64,000 nt of DNA from Limanda limanda (GCF_963576545.1 NC_083645.1:1922001-1986000), one strand, 5' to 3'. Numbered from the stretch's first letter, positions 50,480 to 60,178 are shown. The notes: generated by a model not told the origin, from the sequence alone. A program made the numbers and translations.

Positions 50480-50817
50480 GGAGCCTTTTACAGGTGGACA
50501 TTTGCAAAAGAGGCTTAACGACTTGTAACAGATCATCAGCAGTTCACACCTCTTGTCAGGGTACCTCGACGACCAAAAAGTAGGCGGTGCATTCAATGTC
50601 CTGAATGTTCAGCATAGGGACTCAGAACAAAGTTGAACATTTTCTAACCAGGATATGGACATTTTCCTGAAGGAGGTGGCTTTTACAGGTGGACATTTGC
50701 AAAAAGGGCTGAACGACTCAAAACAGGTCATTGGCAGTTCACACCAAAGTTGAACATTTTCTAACCAGGATATGGACATTTTCCAAAAGAATTCTACACT
50801 GTTAAACAGGATTTGAC

Positions 50818-50905
50818 CCTTCGATAACTCAGTTGGTAGAGCGGAGGACTGTAGGTTACATATGTTGACATCCTTAGGTCGCTGGTTCAACTCTGGCCTG
50901 AAGGA
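50818..50905 (+). tRNA. tRNA-Tyr(GTA)-like, A10 with CTGGC/CTGAAGG 3' half
   Basis: The acceptor 3' strand CTGAAGG restores the C5-G68 pair but leaves A7xC66. The T strand is CTGGC (U62 only). This is intermediate between the canonical and divergent classes. The trailing TTTT is replaced by TTTAA here, so the terminator is weakened. Confidence 0.7.
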
Positions 50906-51112
50906 GGTGTCTTTAACAGGTGGACATGTTCAAAAGAGGCTTAACAACTCAAAACAGGTCATCGGCAGTTCAGACCTCTTTTCAGAGTACCTCAATGACC
51001 AAAAAGTAGGTGGGGCATTCAATGTCCTGAATGTTCAGCATAGGGACTTTGACCAAAGAACCTCAATGACCAAAAAGTTGGCGGGGCATTCAATGTCCTG
51101 AATGTTTAGCAT

Positions 51113-51176
51113 CCGAGGAGTGTTGGTTACATATGTTGACATCCTTAGGTCGCTGGTTCAACTCCGGCTCGAAGGA
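51113..51176 (+). pseudogene. 5'-deleted tRNA-Tyr fragment
   Basis: It starts near position 25 with GAGGAGTGTTGG, then GTTACATATGTTGAC and an exon 2 that is fully canonical (CCGGC/TCGAAGG). The A box is absent and the anticodon-equivalent bases are GTT. Confidence 0.9.
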
Positions 51177-51383
51177 GGAGTCTTTTACAGGTGGACATTT
51201 GCAACAGAGGCTAAACGACTTGTAACAGATCATCAGCAGTTCACACCTCTTGTCAGGGTACCTTAACGTCCAAAAAGTAGGCGGTGCATTCAATGTCCTG
51301 AATGTTCAGTATAGGGAATCTGAACAAAGATCCTCAATGACCAAAAAGTTGGCGGGGCATTCAATGTCCTGAATGTTTAGCAT

Positions 51384-51447
51384 CGTAGGACTGCAGGTTA
51401 CACATAATGACATCCTTAGGTCGCTGGTTCAACTCCGGCTAGAAGGA
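51384..51447 (+). pseudogene. 5'-deleted tRNA-Tyr fragment
   Basis: It starts near position 25 (CGTAGGACTGCAG), with intron-like GTTACACATAATGAC. The acceptor strand TAGAAGG has one change. The anticodon-equivalent bases read GCA. Confidence 0.88.
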
Positions 51448-51668
51448 GGAGTCTTTTACAGGTGGACATTTGCAAAAAAGGCTTAACGACCCAAAACAGG
51501 TCATCGGCAGTTCACACCTCTTTTCAGAGTACCTCAGTGACCAAAAAGTAGGCGGGGCATTCAATGTCCTGAATGTTTAGCATAAGCACTCTGAAGACAG
51601 CTGAACATTTTCTAACCATGATATGGAAATTTTCCAGAACAATGCAACACTGTTAAACAGGATTTGAT

Positions 51669-51796
51669 CCTTCAATAGCTCAGTTGGTAGAGCGGAGGAC
51701 TGTAAGCATTCAATGTCCTGAATGTTTAGCATCGTAGGACTGTAGGTTACACATAATGATATCCTTAGGTCGCTGGTTCAACTCCGGCTAGAAGGA
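51669..51796 (+). pseudogene. tRNA-Tyr gene interrupted by 40 bp of spacer
   Basis: Positions 1-36 (acceptor CCTTCAA, A box intact) run to ...GGACTGTA. About 40 bp follow, holding spacer (AGCATTCAATGTCCTG and on) and a second GGACTGTA, and then the intron region and exon 2 (TAGAAGG) resume. It looks like a crossover between a full gene and a 5'-deleted fragment such as 51384-51447, at the shared GGACTGTA. Confidence 0.88.
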
Positions 51797-52017
51797 GGAG
51801 TCTTTTACAGGTGGACATTTTCAACAGAGGCTTAACGACTCAAAACAGATTATCAGCAGTTCACACCTCTTGTCAGGGTACCTCGACGACCAAAACGTAG
51901 GCGGTGCATTCAATGTCCTGAATGTTCAGCATAGGGACTCTGAACAAAGTTGAACATTTTCTAACCAGGATATGGACATTTTCCAAAAGAATTCTACACT
52001 GTTAAACAGGATTTGAC

Positions 52018-52105
52018 CCTTCGATAGCTCAGTTGGTAGAACGGAGGACTGTTAGTTACATGTGTTGACATCCTTAGGTCGCTGGTTCAACTCCGGCTCG
52101 AAGGA
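52018..52105 (+). tRNA. tRNA-Tyr body with GTT (Asn) anticodon
   Basis: The anticodon loop reads CTGTTA in place of CTGTAG, so the anticodon bases at 52051-52053 are GTT, which would read Asn AAC/AAU codons. Acceptor stem, T arm and discriminator are canonical Tyr. G24 is changed to A (TAGAACGG). The intron GTTACATGTGTTGAC has a private change and its UAC no longer matches the anticodon. Likely a decayed copy, but a possible mis-decoder if expressed and charged. Confidence 0.82.
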
Positions 52106-52442
52106 GGAGACTTTTACAGGTGAACATTTGCAACAGAGGCTTAACGACTTGCAACAGATCATCAGCAGTTCTCACATCTTGTCAGGGTACCTCGACGTCC
52201 AAAAGTAGGCGGGGCATTCAATGTCCTGAATGTTCCGTATAGGGACTCAGAACAAAGTTGAACATTTTCTAACCAGGATATGGACATTTTCCTGAAGGAG
52301 GTGGCTTTTACAGGTGGACATTTGCAAAAAGGGCTGAACGACTCAAAACAGGTCATTGGCAGTTCACACCAAAGTTGAACATTTTCTAACCAGGATATGG
52401 ACATTTTCCAAAAGAATTCTACACTGTTAAACAGGATATGAC

Positions 52443-52530
52443 CCTTCGATAGCTCAGTTGGTAGAGCGGAGGATTGTAGTGTACATATGTTGACATCCTT
52501 AAGTCGCTGGTTCAACTCCGGATCGAAGGA
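52443..52530 (+). tRNA. tRNA-Tyr(GTA), T32/A45/A65 variant
   Basis: Same three exon changes as 45256-45343, with intron TGTACATATGTTGAC. The upstream flank reads GGATATGACC in place of GGATTTGACC. Confidence 0.8.
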
Positions 52531-52867
52531 GGATTCTTTTACAGGTGGACATTTGCAACAGAGACGAAACGACTCGAAACAGATTATCAGCAGTTCACAC
52601 CTCTTGTCAGGGTACCTCGCTGCCAAAAAGTAGGCGGTGCATTCAATGTCCTGAATGTTCAGCATAGGGACTCAGAACAAAGTTGAACATTTTCTAACCA
52701 GGATATGGACATTTTCCTGAAGGAGGTGGCTTTTACAGGTGGACATTTGCAAAAAGGGCTGAACGACTCAAAACAGGTCATTGGCAGTTCACACCAAAGT
52801 TGAACATTTTCTAACCAGGATATGGACATTTTCCAAAAGAATTCTACACTGTTAAACAGGATTTGAC

Positions 52868-52955
52868 CCTTCGATAACTCAGTTGGTAGAGCGGAGGACT
52901 GTAGGTTACATATGTTGACATCCTTAGGTTGCTGGTTCAACTCTAGCTTAAAGGA
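52868..52955 (+). tRNA. tRNA-Tyr(GTA)-like, class A with T48
   Basis: Duplicate of 48034-48121: A10, T48 and the CTAGC/TTAAAGG half are all shared. Confidence 0.72.
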
Positions 52956-53176
52956 GGTGTCTTTTACAGGTGGACATTTGCAAAAGAGGCTTAACGACTC
53001 AAAACAGGTCATCGGCTGTTCACACATCTTTTCAGAGTACCTCAATGACCAAAAAGTAGGCGGGGAATTCAATGTCCTGAATGTTTAGCATAGGCACTCT
53101 GAAGACAGCTGAACATTTTCTAACCAGGATATGGACATTTTCCAAAAGAATTCTACACTGTTAAGCAGGATTTGAC

Positions 53177-53264
53177 CCTTCGATAGCTCAGTTGGTAGAG
53201 AGGAGGACTGTAGGTTACATATGTTGACATCCTTAGGTCGCTGGTTCAACTCTAGCTTAAAGGA
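53177..53264 (+). tRNA. tRNA-Tyr(GTA)-like, class G with A25
   Basis: G10 is retained but C25 is A (TAGAGAGG), so the G10-C25 pair is lost. CTAGC/TTAAAGG 3' half. Duplicate of 48343-48430 apart from A25. Confidence 0.7.
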
Positions 53265-53485
53265 GGTGTCTTTTACAGGTGGACATTTGCAAAAGAGGCT
53301 TAACGACTCAAAACAGGTCATCGGCTGTTCACACATCTTTTCAGAGTACCTCAATGACCAAAAAGTAGGCGGAGAATTCAATGTCCTGAATGTTTAGCAT
53401 AGGCACTCTGAAGACAGCTGAACATTTTCTAACCAGGATATGGACATTTTCCAAAAGAATTCTACACTGTTAAACAGGATTTGAC

Positions 53486-53573
53486 CCTTCGATAGCTCAG
53501 TTGGTAGAGCGGAGGACTGTAGTGTACATATGTTGACATCCTTAGGTCGCTGGTTCAACTCCGGCTCGAAGGA
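53486..53573 (+). tRNA. tRNA-Tyr(GTA), canonical
   Basis: Exons identical to 45759. Intron TGTACATATGTTGAC. The trailer continues GGTGGAAATTTGC, a private spacer change. Confidence 0.97.
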
Positions 53574-53794
53574 GGAGTCTTTTACAGGTGGAAATTTGCA
53601 AAAGAGGCTTAACGACTTGTAACAGATCATCAGCAGTTCACACCTCTTGTCAGGGTACCTCAATGACCAAAAAGTAGGCGGGGAATTCAATGTCCTGAAT
53701 GTTTAGCATAGGCACTCTGAAGACAGCTGAACATTTTCTAACCAGGATATGGAAATTTTCCAAAAGAATTCTACACTGTTAAACAGGATTTGAC

Positions 53795-53882
53795 CCTTCG
53801 ATAGCTCAGTTGGTAGAGCGGAGGACTGTAGTGTACATATGTTGACATCCTTAGGTCGCTGGTTCAACTCCGGCTCGAAGGA
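53795..53882 (+). tRNA. tRNA-Tyr(GTA), canonical
   Basis: Exons identical to 45759. Intron TGTACATATGTTGAC. The trailer has GGAGTTTTTT, so this copy has a six-T terminator, stronger than the usual four. Confidence 0.97.
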
Positions 53883-54089
53883 GGAGTTTTTTACAGGTGT
53901 ACATTTGCAACAGAGGCTAAACGACTTGTAACAGATCATCAGCAGTTCACACCTCTTGTCAGGGTACCTCGACGTCCAAAAAGTAGGCGGTGCATTAAAT
54001 GTCCTGAATGTTCAGTATAGGGAATCTGAACAAAGATCCTCAATGACCAAAAAGTTGGCGGGGCATTCAATGTCCTGAATGTTTAGGAT

Positions 54090-54152
54090 CGTAGGACTGT
54101 GATTACACATTTTGTCATCCTTAGGTCGCTATTTCAACTCCGGCTCGAAGGA
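54090..54152 (+). pseudogene. 5'-deleted tRNA-Tyr fragment with broken B box
   Basis: Fourth copy of the 44855 type. The intron-like region reads GATTACACATTTTGT. Confidence 0.9.
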
Positions 54153-54359
54153 GGAGTCTTTTACAGGTGGACATTTTCAACAGAGGCTTAACGACTCATA
54201 ACAGATTATCAGCAGTTCACACCTCTTGTCAGGGTACCTCAATGACCAAAAAGTAGGCGGGGCATTCAATGTCCTGAATGTTCAGCATAGGGACTCTGAA
54301 CAAAGAACCTCAATGACCAAAAAGTTGGCGGGGCATTCAATGTCCTGAATGTTTAGCAT

Positions 54360-54422
54360 CGGAGGTGTTTGGTTACATATGCTGACATCCTTAGGTCGCT
54401 GGTTCAACTCTAGCTTAAAGGA
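54360..54422 (+). pseudogene. 5'-deleted tRNA-Tyr fragment
   Basis: Duplicate of 47254-47316, with the same GGAGGTGTTTGG start and CTAGC/TTAAAGG end. Confidence 0.9.
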
Positions 54423-54713
54423 GGTGTCTTTTACAGGTGGACATTTGCAAAAGAGGCTTAACGACTCAAAACAGGTCATCGGCTGTTCACACATCTTTTC
54501 AGAGTACCTCAATGACCAAAAAGTAGGCGGGGAATTCAATGTCCTGAATGTTTAGCATAGGGACTCTGACCAAAGAACCTCAATGACCAAAAAGTTGGCG
54601 GGGCATTCAATGTCCTGAATGTTTAGCATAGGCACTCTGAAGACAGCTGAACATTTTCTAACCATGATATGGACATTTTCAAAACAATGCAACACTGTTA
54701 AACAGGATTTGAC

Positions 54714-54801
54714 CCTTCGATAGCTCAGTTGGTAGAGCGGAGGACTGTAGGTTACATATGTTGACATCCTTAGGTCGCTGGTTCAACTCCGCCTCGAAGG
54801 A
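54714..54801 (+). tRNA. tRNA-Tyr(GTA), C64 variant
   Basis: The T-arm strand is CCGCC as at 44560, with intron GTTACATATGTTGAC. It occupies the place of canonical 47608 in the 7106-bp duplication. Confidence 0.85.
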
Positions 54802-55139
54802 GGAGTCTTTTACAGGTGGACATTTGCAAAAGAGGCTTAACGACTTGTAACAGATCATCAGCAGTTCACACCTCTTGTCAGGGTACCTCGACGACCAAAA
54901 AGTAGGCGGTGCATTCAATGTCCTGAATGTTCAGCATAGGGACTCAGAACAAAGTTGAACATTTTCTAACCAGGATATGGACATTTTCCTGAAGGAGGTG
55001 GCTTTTACAGGTGGACATTTGCAAAAAGGGCTGAACGACTCAAAACAGGTCATTGGCAGTTCACACCAAAGTTGAACATTTTCTAACCAGGATATGGACA
55101 TTTTCCAAAAGAATTCTACACTGTTAAACAGGATTTGAC

Positions 55140-55227
55140 CCTTCGATAGCTCAGTTGGTAGAGCGGAGGACTGTAGGTTACATATGTTGACATCCTTAGG
55201 TCGCTGGTTCAACTCTAGCTTAAAGGA
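55140..55227 (+). tRNA. tRNA-Tyr(GTA)-like, class G
   Basis: First of five consecutive class G copies (55140 to 56901) spaced 411 or 426 bp. Intron GTTACATATGTTGAC. Trailer GGAGTC and TTTT. Confidence 0.77.
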
Positions 55228-55550
55228 GGAGTCTTTTACAGGTGGACATTTGCAAAAGAGGCTTAACGACTTGTAACAGATCATCAGCAGTTCACACCTC
55301 TTGTCAGGGTACCTCGACGACCAAAAAGTAGGCGGTGCATTCAATGTCCTGAATGTTCAGCATAGGGACTCAGAACAAAGTTGAACATTTTCTAACCAGG
55401 ATATGGAAATTTTCCTGATGGAGGTGGCTTTTACAGGTGGACATTTGCAAAAAGGGCTGAACGACTCAAAACAGGTCATTGGCAGTTCACACCAAAGTGG
55501 ATATATGGACATTTTCCAAAAGAATTCTACACTGTTAAACAGGATTTGAC

Positions 55551-55638
55551 CCTTCGATAGCTCAGTTGGTAGAGCGGAGGACTGTAGGTTACATATGTTG
55601 ACATCCTTAGGTCGCTGGTTCAACTCTAGCTTAAAGGA
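55551..55638 (+). tRNA. tRNA-Tyr(GTA)-like, class G
   Basis: Exons and intron as at 55140. It is preceded by a spacer shortened by 15 bp ('caaagtggatatatgg'). Confidence 0.77.
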
Positions 55639-55790
55639 GGAGTCTTTTACAGGTGGACATTTGCAAAAGAGGCTTAACGACTTGTAACAGATCATCAGCA
55701 GTTCACACCTCTTGTCAGGGTACCTCGACGACCAAAAAGTAGGCGGTGCATTCAATGTCCTGAATGTTCAGCATAGGGACTCAGAACAAA

Positions 55791-55907
55791 GTTGAACATT
55801 TTCTAACCAGGATATGGACATTTTCCTGAAGGAGGTGGCTTTTACAGGTGGACATTTGCAAAAAGGGCTGAACGACTCAAAACAGGTCATTGGCAGTTCA
55901 CACCAAA
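55791..55907 (+). repeat. 117-bp sub-block with tRNA 3'-end scar (representative)
   Basis: The block begins GTTGAACATTTTC. After GGACATTTTC it reads CTGAAGGAGGTGGC then TTTTACAGG, which matches the tRNA 3' end plus trailer of the copy at 50818 (CCTGAAGGAGGTGTC). It is best read as a 309-bp unit in which 192 bp, covering the upstream flank and most of the tRNA, were deleted. Confidence 0.82.
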
Positions 55908-55976
55908 GTTGAACATTTTCTAACCAGGATATGGACATTTTCCAAAAGAATTCTACACTGTTAAACAGGATTTGAC

Positions 55977-56064
55977 CCTTCGATAGCTCAGTTGGTAGAG
56001 CGGAGGACTGTAGGTTACATATGTTGACATCCTTAGGTCGCTGGTTCAACTCTAGCTTAAAGGA
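55977..56064 (+). tRNA. tRNA-Tyr(GTA)-like, class G
   Basis: Same sequence as its neighbours. It marks the left end of the 5742-bp offset duplication (counterpart 61719). Confidence 0.77.
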
Positions 56065-56402
56065 GGAGTCTTTTACAGGTGGACATTTGCAAAAGAGGCT
56101 TAACGACTTGTAACAGATCATCAGCAGTTCACACCTCTTGTCAGGGTACCTCGACGACCAAAAAGTAGGCGGTGCATTCAATGTCCTGAATGTTCAGCAT
56201 AGGGACTCAGAACAAAGTTGAACATTTTCTAACCAGGATATGGACATTTTCCTGAAGGAGGTGGCTTTTACAGGTGGACATTTGCAAAAAGGGCTGAACG
56301 ACTCAAAACAGGTCATTGGCAGTTCACACCAAAGTTGAACATTTTCTAACCAGGATATGGACATTTTCCAAAAGAATTCTACACTGTTAAACAGGATTTG
56401 AC
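55977..56402 (+). repeat. Long array unit, 426 bp (representative)
   Basis: The short-unit layout plus one extra 117-bp block. The GAACATTTTCTAACCAGG motif therefore occurs twice in its spacer, exactly 117 bp apart. Confidence 0.95.
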
Positions 56403-56490
56403 CCTTCGATAGCTCAGTTGGTAGAGCGGAGGACTGTAGGTTACATATGTTGACATCCTTAGGTCGCTGGTTCAACTCTAGCTTAAAGGA
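56403..56490 (+). tRNA. tRNA-Tyr(GTA)-like, class G
   Basis: Same sequence as 55977. Counterpart at 62145. Confidence 0.77.
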
Positions 56491-56813
56491 GGAGTCTTTT
56501 ACAGGTGGACATTTGCAAAAGAGGCTTAACGACTTGTAACAGATCATCAGCAGTTCACACCTCTTGTCAGGGTACCTCGACGACCAAAAAGTAGGCGGTG
56601 CATTCAATGTCCTGAATGTTCAGCATAGGGACTCAGAACAAAGTTGAACATTTTCTAACCAGGATATGGACATTTTCCTGAAGGAGGTGGCTTTTACAGG
56701 TGGACATTTGCAAAAAGGGCTGAACGACTCAAAACAGGTCATTGGCAGTTCTCACCAAAGTGGATATATGGACATTTTCCAAAAGAATTCTACACTGTTA
56801 AACAGGATTTGAC

Positions 56814-56901
56814 CCTTCGATAGCTCAGTTGGTAGAGCGGAGGACTGTAGGTTACATATGTTGACATCCTTAGGTCGCTGGTTCAACTCTAGCTTAAAGG
56901 A
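56814..56901 (+). tRNA. tRNA-Tyr(GTA)-like, class G
   Basis: It is preceded by the 15-bp-shortened spacer, here with CAGTTCTCACC. The counterpart at 62556 shares that spacer change. Confidence 0.77.
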
Positions 56902-57239
56902 GGAGTCTTTTACAGGTGGACATTTGCAAAAGAGGCTTAACGACTTGTAACAGATCATCAGCAGTTCACACCTCTTGTCAGGGTACCTCGACGACCAAAA
57001 AGTAGGCGGTGCATTCAATGTCCTGAATGTTCAGCATAGGGACTCAGAACAAAGTTGAACATTTTCTAACCAGGATATGGACATTTTCCTGAAGGAGGTG
57101 GCTTTTACAGGTGGACATTTGCAAAAAGGGCTGAACGACTCAAAACAGGTCATTGGCAGTTCACACCAAAGTTGAACATTTTCTAACCAGGATATGGACA
57201 TTTTCCAAAAGAATTCTACACTGTTAAACAGGATTTGAC

Positions 57240-57327
57240 CCTTCGATAACTCAGTTGGTAGAGCGGAGGACTGTAGGTTACATATGTTGACATCCTTAGG
57301 TCGCTGGTTCAACTCTGGCTTAAAGGA
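57240..57327 (+). tRNA. tRNA-Tyr(GTA)-like, class A, CTGGC subtype
   Basis: A10, T strand CTGGC (keeps U51-G63) and acceptor TTAAAGG with C5xA68. The subtype is shared with 59136 and 62982. Confidence 0.74.
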
Positions 57328-57548
57328 GGTGTCTTTTACAGGTGGACATTTGCAAAAGAGGCTTAACGACTCAAAACAGGTCATCGGCTGTTCACACATC
57401 TTTTCAGAGTACCTCAATGACCAAAAAGTAGGCGGGGAATTCAATGTCCTGAATGTTTAGCATAGGCACTCTGAAGACAGCTGAACATTTTCTAACCAGG
57501 ATATGGACATTTTCCAAAGGAATTCTACACTGTTAAACAGGATTTGAC

Positions 57549-57636
57549 CCTTCGATAGCTCAGTTGGTAGAGCGGAGGACTGTAGTGTACATATATTGAC
57601 ATCCTTAGGTCGCTGGTTCAACTCCGGCTCGAAGGA
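57549..57636 (+). tRNA. tRNA-Tyr(GTA), canonical
   Basis: Exons identical to 45759. Intron TGTACATATATTGAC, shared with 63291. The upstream flank has CCAAAGGAATTC. Confidence 0.97.
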
Positions 57637-57974
57637 GGAGTCTTTTACAGGTGGACATTTGCAAAAGAGGCTTAACGACTTGTAACAGATCATCAGCAGT
57701 TCACACCTCTTGTCAGGGTACCTCGACAACCAAAAAGTAGGCGGTGCATTCAATGTCCTGAATGTTAAGCATAGGGACTCAGAACAAAGTTGAACATTTT
57801 CTAACCAGGATATGGACATTTTCCTGAAGGAGGTGGCTTTTACAGGTGGACATTTGCAAAAAGGGCTGAACGACTCAAAACAGGTCATTGGCAGTTCACA
57901 CCAAAGTTGAACATTTTCTAACCAGGATATGGACATTTTCCAAAAGAATTCTACACTGTTAAACAGGATTTGAC

Positions 57975-58062
57975 CCTTCGATAACTCAGTTGGTAGAGCG
58001 GAGGACTGTAGGTTACATATGTTGACATCCTTAGGTCGCTGGTTCAACTCTAGCTTAAAGGA
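57975..58062 (+). tRNA. tRNA-Tyr(GTA)-like, class A
   Basis: A10, CTAGC/TTAAAGG, intron GTTACATATGTTGAC. It is followed by a canonical copy at 309 bp. Confidence 0.75.
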
Positions 58063-58283
58063 GGTGTCTTTTACAGGTGGACATTTGCAAAAGAGGCTTA
58101 ACGACTCAAAACAGGTCATCGGCTGTTCACACATCTTTTCAGAGTACCTCAATGACCAAAAAGTAGGCGGGGAATTCAATGTCCTGAATGTTTAGCATAG
58201 GCACTCTGAAGACAGCTGAACATTTTCTAACCAGGATATGGACATTTTCCGAAAGAATTCTACACTGTTAAACAGGATTTGAC

Positions 58284-58371
58284 CCTTCGATAGCTCAGTT
58301 GGTAGAGCGGAGGACTGTAGTGAACATATGTTGACATCCTTAGGTCGCTGGTTCAACTCCGGCTCGAAGGA
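58284..58371 (+). tRNA. tRNA-Tyr(GTA), canonical exons, unusual intron
   Basis: Exons identical to 45759. The intron TGAACATATGTTGAC is the only one in a canonical copy that loses the UAC expected to pair with the anticodon, which may affect splice-site presentation. Confidence 0.95.
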
Positions 58372-58709
58372 GGAGTCTTTTACAGGTGGACATTTGCAAA
58401 AGAGGCTTAACGACTTGTAACAGATCATCAGCAGTTCACACCTCTTGTCAGGGTACCTCGACAACCAAAAAGTAGGCGGTGCATTCAATGTCCGGAATGT
58501 TAAGCATAGGGACTCAGAACAAAGTTGAACATTTTCTAACCAGGATATGGACATTTTCCTGAAGGAGGTGGCTTTTACAGGTGGACATTTGCAAAAAGGG
58601 CTGAACGACTCAAAACAGGTCATTGGCAGTTCACACCAAAGTTGAACATTTTCTAACCAGGATATGGACATTTTCCAAAAGAATTCTACACTGTTAAACA
58701 GGATTTGAC

Positions 58710-58797
58710 CCTTCGATAGCTCAGTTGGTAGAGCGGAGGACTGTAGGTTACATATGTTGACATCCTTAGGTCGCTGGTTCAACTCTAGCTTAAAGGA
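58710..58797 (+). tRNA. tRNA-Tyr(GTA)-like, class G
   Basis: Intact A box with CTAGC/TTAAAGG 3' half. The spacer upstream carries GTCCGGAATG, a private change. Confidence 0.77.
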
Positions 58798-59135
58798 GGA
58801 GTCTTTTACAGGTGGACATTTGCAAAAGAGGCTTAACGACTTGTAACAGATCATCAGCAGTTCACACCTCTTGTCAGGGTACCTCGACGACCAAAAAGTA
58901 GGCGGTGCATTCAATGTCCTGAATGTTCAGCATAGGGACTCAGAACAAAGTTGAACATTTTCTAACCAGGATATGGACATTTTCCTGAAGGAGGTGGCTT
59001 TTACAGGTGGACATTTGCAAAAAGGGCTGAACGACTCAAAACAGGTCATTGGCAGTTCACACCAAAGTTGAACATTTTCTAACCAGGATATGGACATTTT
59101 CCAAAAGAATTCTACACTGTTAAACAGGATTTGAC

Positions 59136-59223
59136 CCTTCGATAACTCAGTTGGTAGAGCGGAGGACTGTAGGTTACATATGTTGACATCCTTAGGTCGC
59201 TGGTTCAACTCTGGCTTAAAGGA
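59136..59223 (+). tRNA. tRNA-Tyr(GTA)-like, class A, CTGGC subtype
   Basis: Same exon sequence as 57240, which lies 1896 bp upstream. Confidence 0.74.
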
Positions 59224-59444
59224 GGTGTCTTTTACAGGTGGACATTTGCAAAAGAGGCTTAACGACTCAAAACAGGTCATCTGCTGTTCACACATCTTTT
59301 CAGAGTACCTCAATGACCAAAAAGTAGGCGGGGAATTCAATGTCCTGAATGTTTAGCATAGGCACTCTGAAGACAGCTGAACATTTTCTAACCAGGATAT
59401 GGACATTTTCCAAAGGAATTCTACACTGTTAAACAGGATTTGAC

Positions 59445-59532
59445 CCTTCGATAGCTCAGTTGGTAGAGCGGAGGACTGTAGTGTACATATATAGACATCC
59501 TTAGGTCGCTGGTTCAACTCCGGCTCGAAGGA
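59445..59532 (+). tRNA. tRNA-Tyr(GTA), canonical
   Basis: Exons identical to 45759. Intron TGTACATATATAGAC is private but keeps UAC. Confidence 0.97.
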
Positions 59533-59869
59533 GGAGTCTTTTACAGGTGGACATTTGCAAAAGAGGCTTAACGACTTGTAACAGATCATCAGCAGTTCAC
59601 ACCTCTTGTCAGGGTACCTCGACAACCAAAAAGTAGGCGGTGCATTCAATGTCCTGAATGTTAAGCATAGGGACTCAGAACAAAGTTGAACATTTTCTAA
59701 CCAGGATATGGACATTTTCCTGAAGGAGGTGGCTTTTACAGGTGGACATTGCAAAAAGGGCTGAACGACTCAAAACAGGTCATTGGCAGTTCACACCAAA
59801 GTTGAACATTTTCTAACCAGGATATGGACATTTTCCAAAAGAATTCTACACTGTTAAACAGGATTTGAC

Positions 59870-59957
59870 CCTTCGATAACTCAGTTGGTAGAGCGGAGGA
59901 CTGTAGTGTACATATGTTGACATCCTTAGGTCGCTGGTTCAACTCTAGCTTAAAGGA
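59870..59957 (+). tRNA. tRNA-Tyr(GTA)-like, class A with canonical-type intron
   Basis: A10 and CTAGC/TTAAAGG, but the intron is TGTACATATGTTGAC, otherwise found only in canonical-type copies. This suggests a conversion or crossover inside the gene. Confidence 0.75.
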
Positions 59958-60178
59958 GGTGTCTTTTACAGGTGGACGTTTGCAAAAGAGGCTTAACGAC
60001 TCAAAACAGGTCATCGGCTGTTCACACATCTTTTCAGAGTACCTCAATGACCAAAAAGTAGGCGGGGAATTCAATGTCCTGAATGTTTAGCATAGGCACT
60101 CTGAAGACAGCTGAACATTTTCTAAACAGGATATCGACATTTTCCAAAAGAATTCTACACTGTTAAACAGGATTTGAC

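Larger units (their letters stand above)
52868..53573 (+). repeat. Segmental duplication of 48034-48739 (offset 4834 bp)
   Basis: Three genes at 309-bp spacing (A with T48, G, C) recur with a constant offset. They share T48 and the TTAAGCAGG flank. Confidence 0.9.
54360..54801 (+). repeat. Segmental duplication of 47254-47695 (offset 7106 bp)
   Basis: A 5'-deleted fragment followed by a gene recur at the same spacing, with the same 'cataggcactctgaagac' and 'ttttcaaaacaatgc' spacer forms. Confidence 0.88.
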
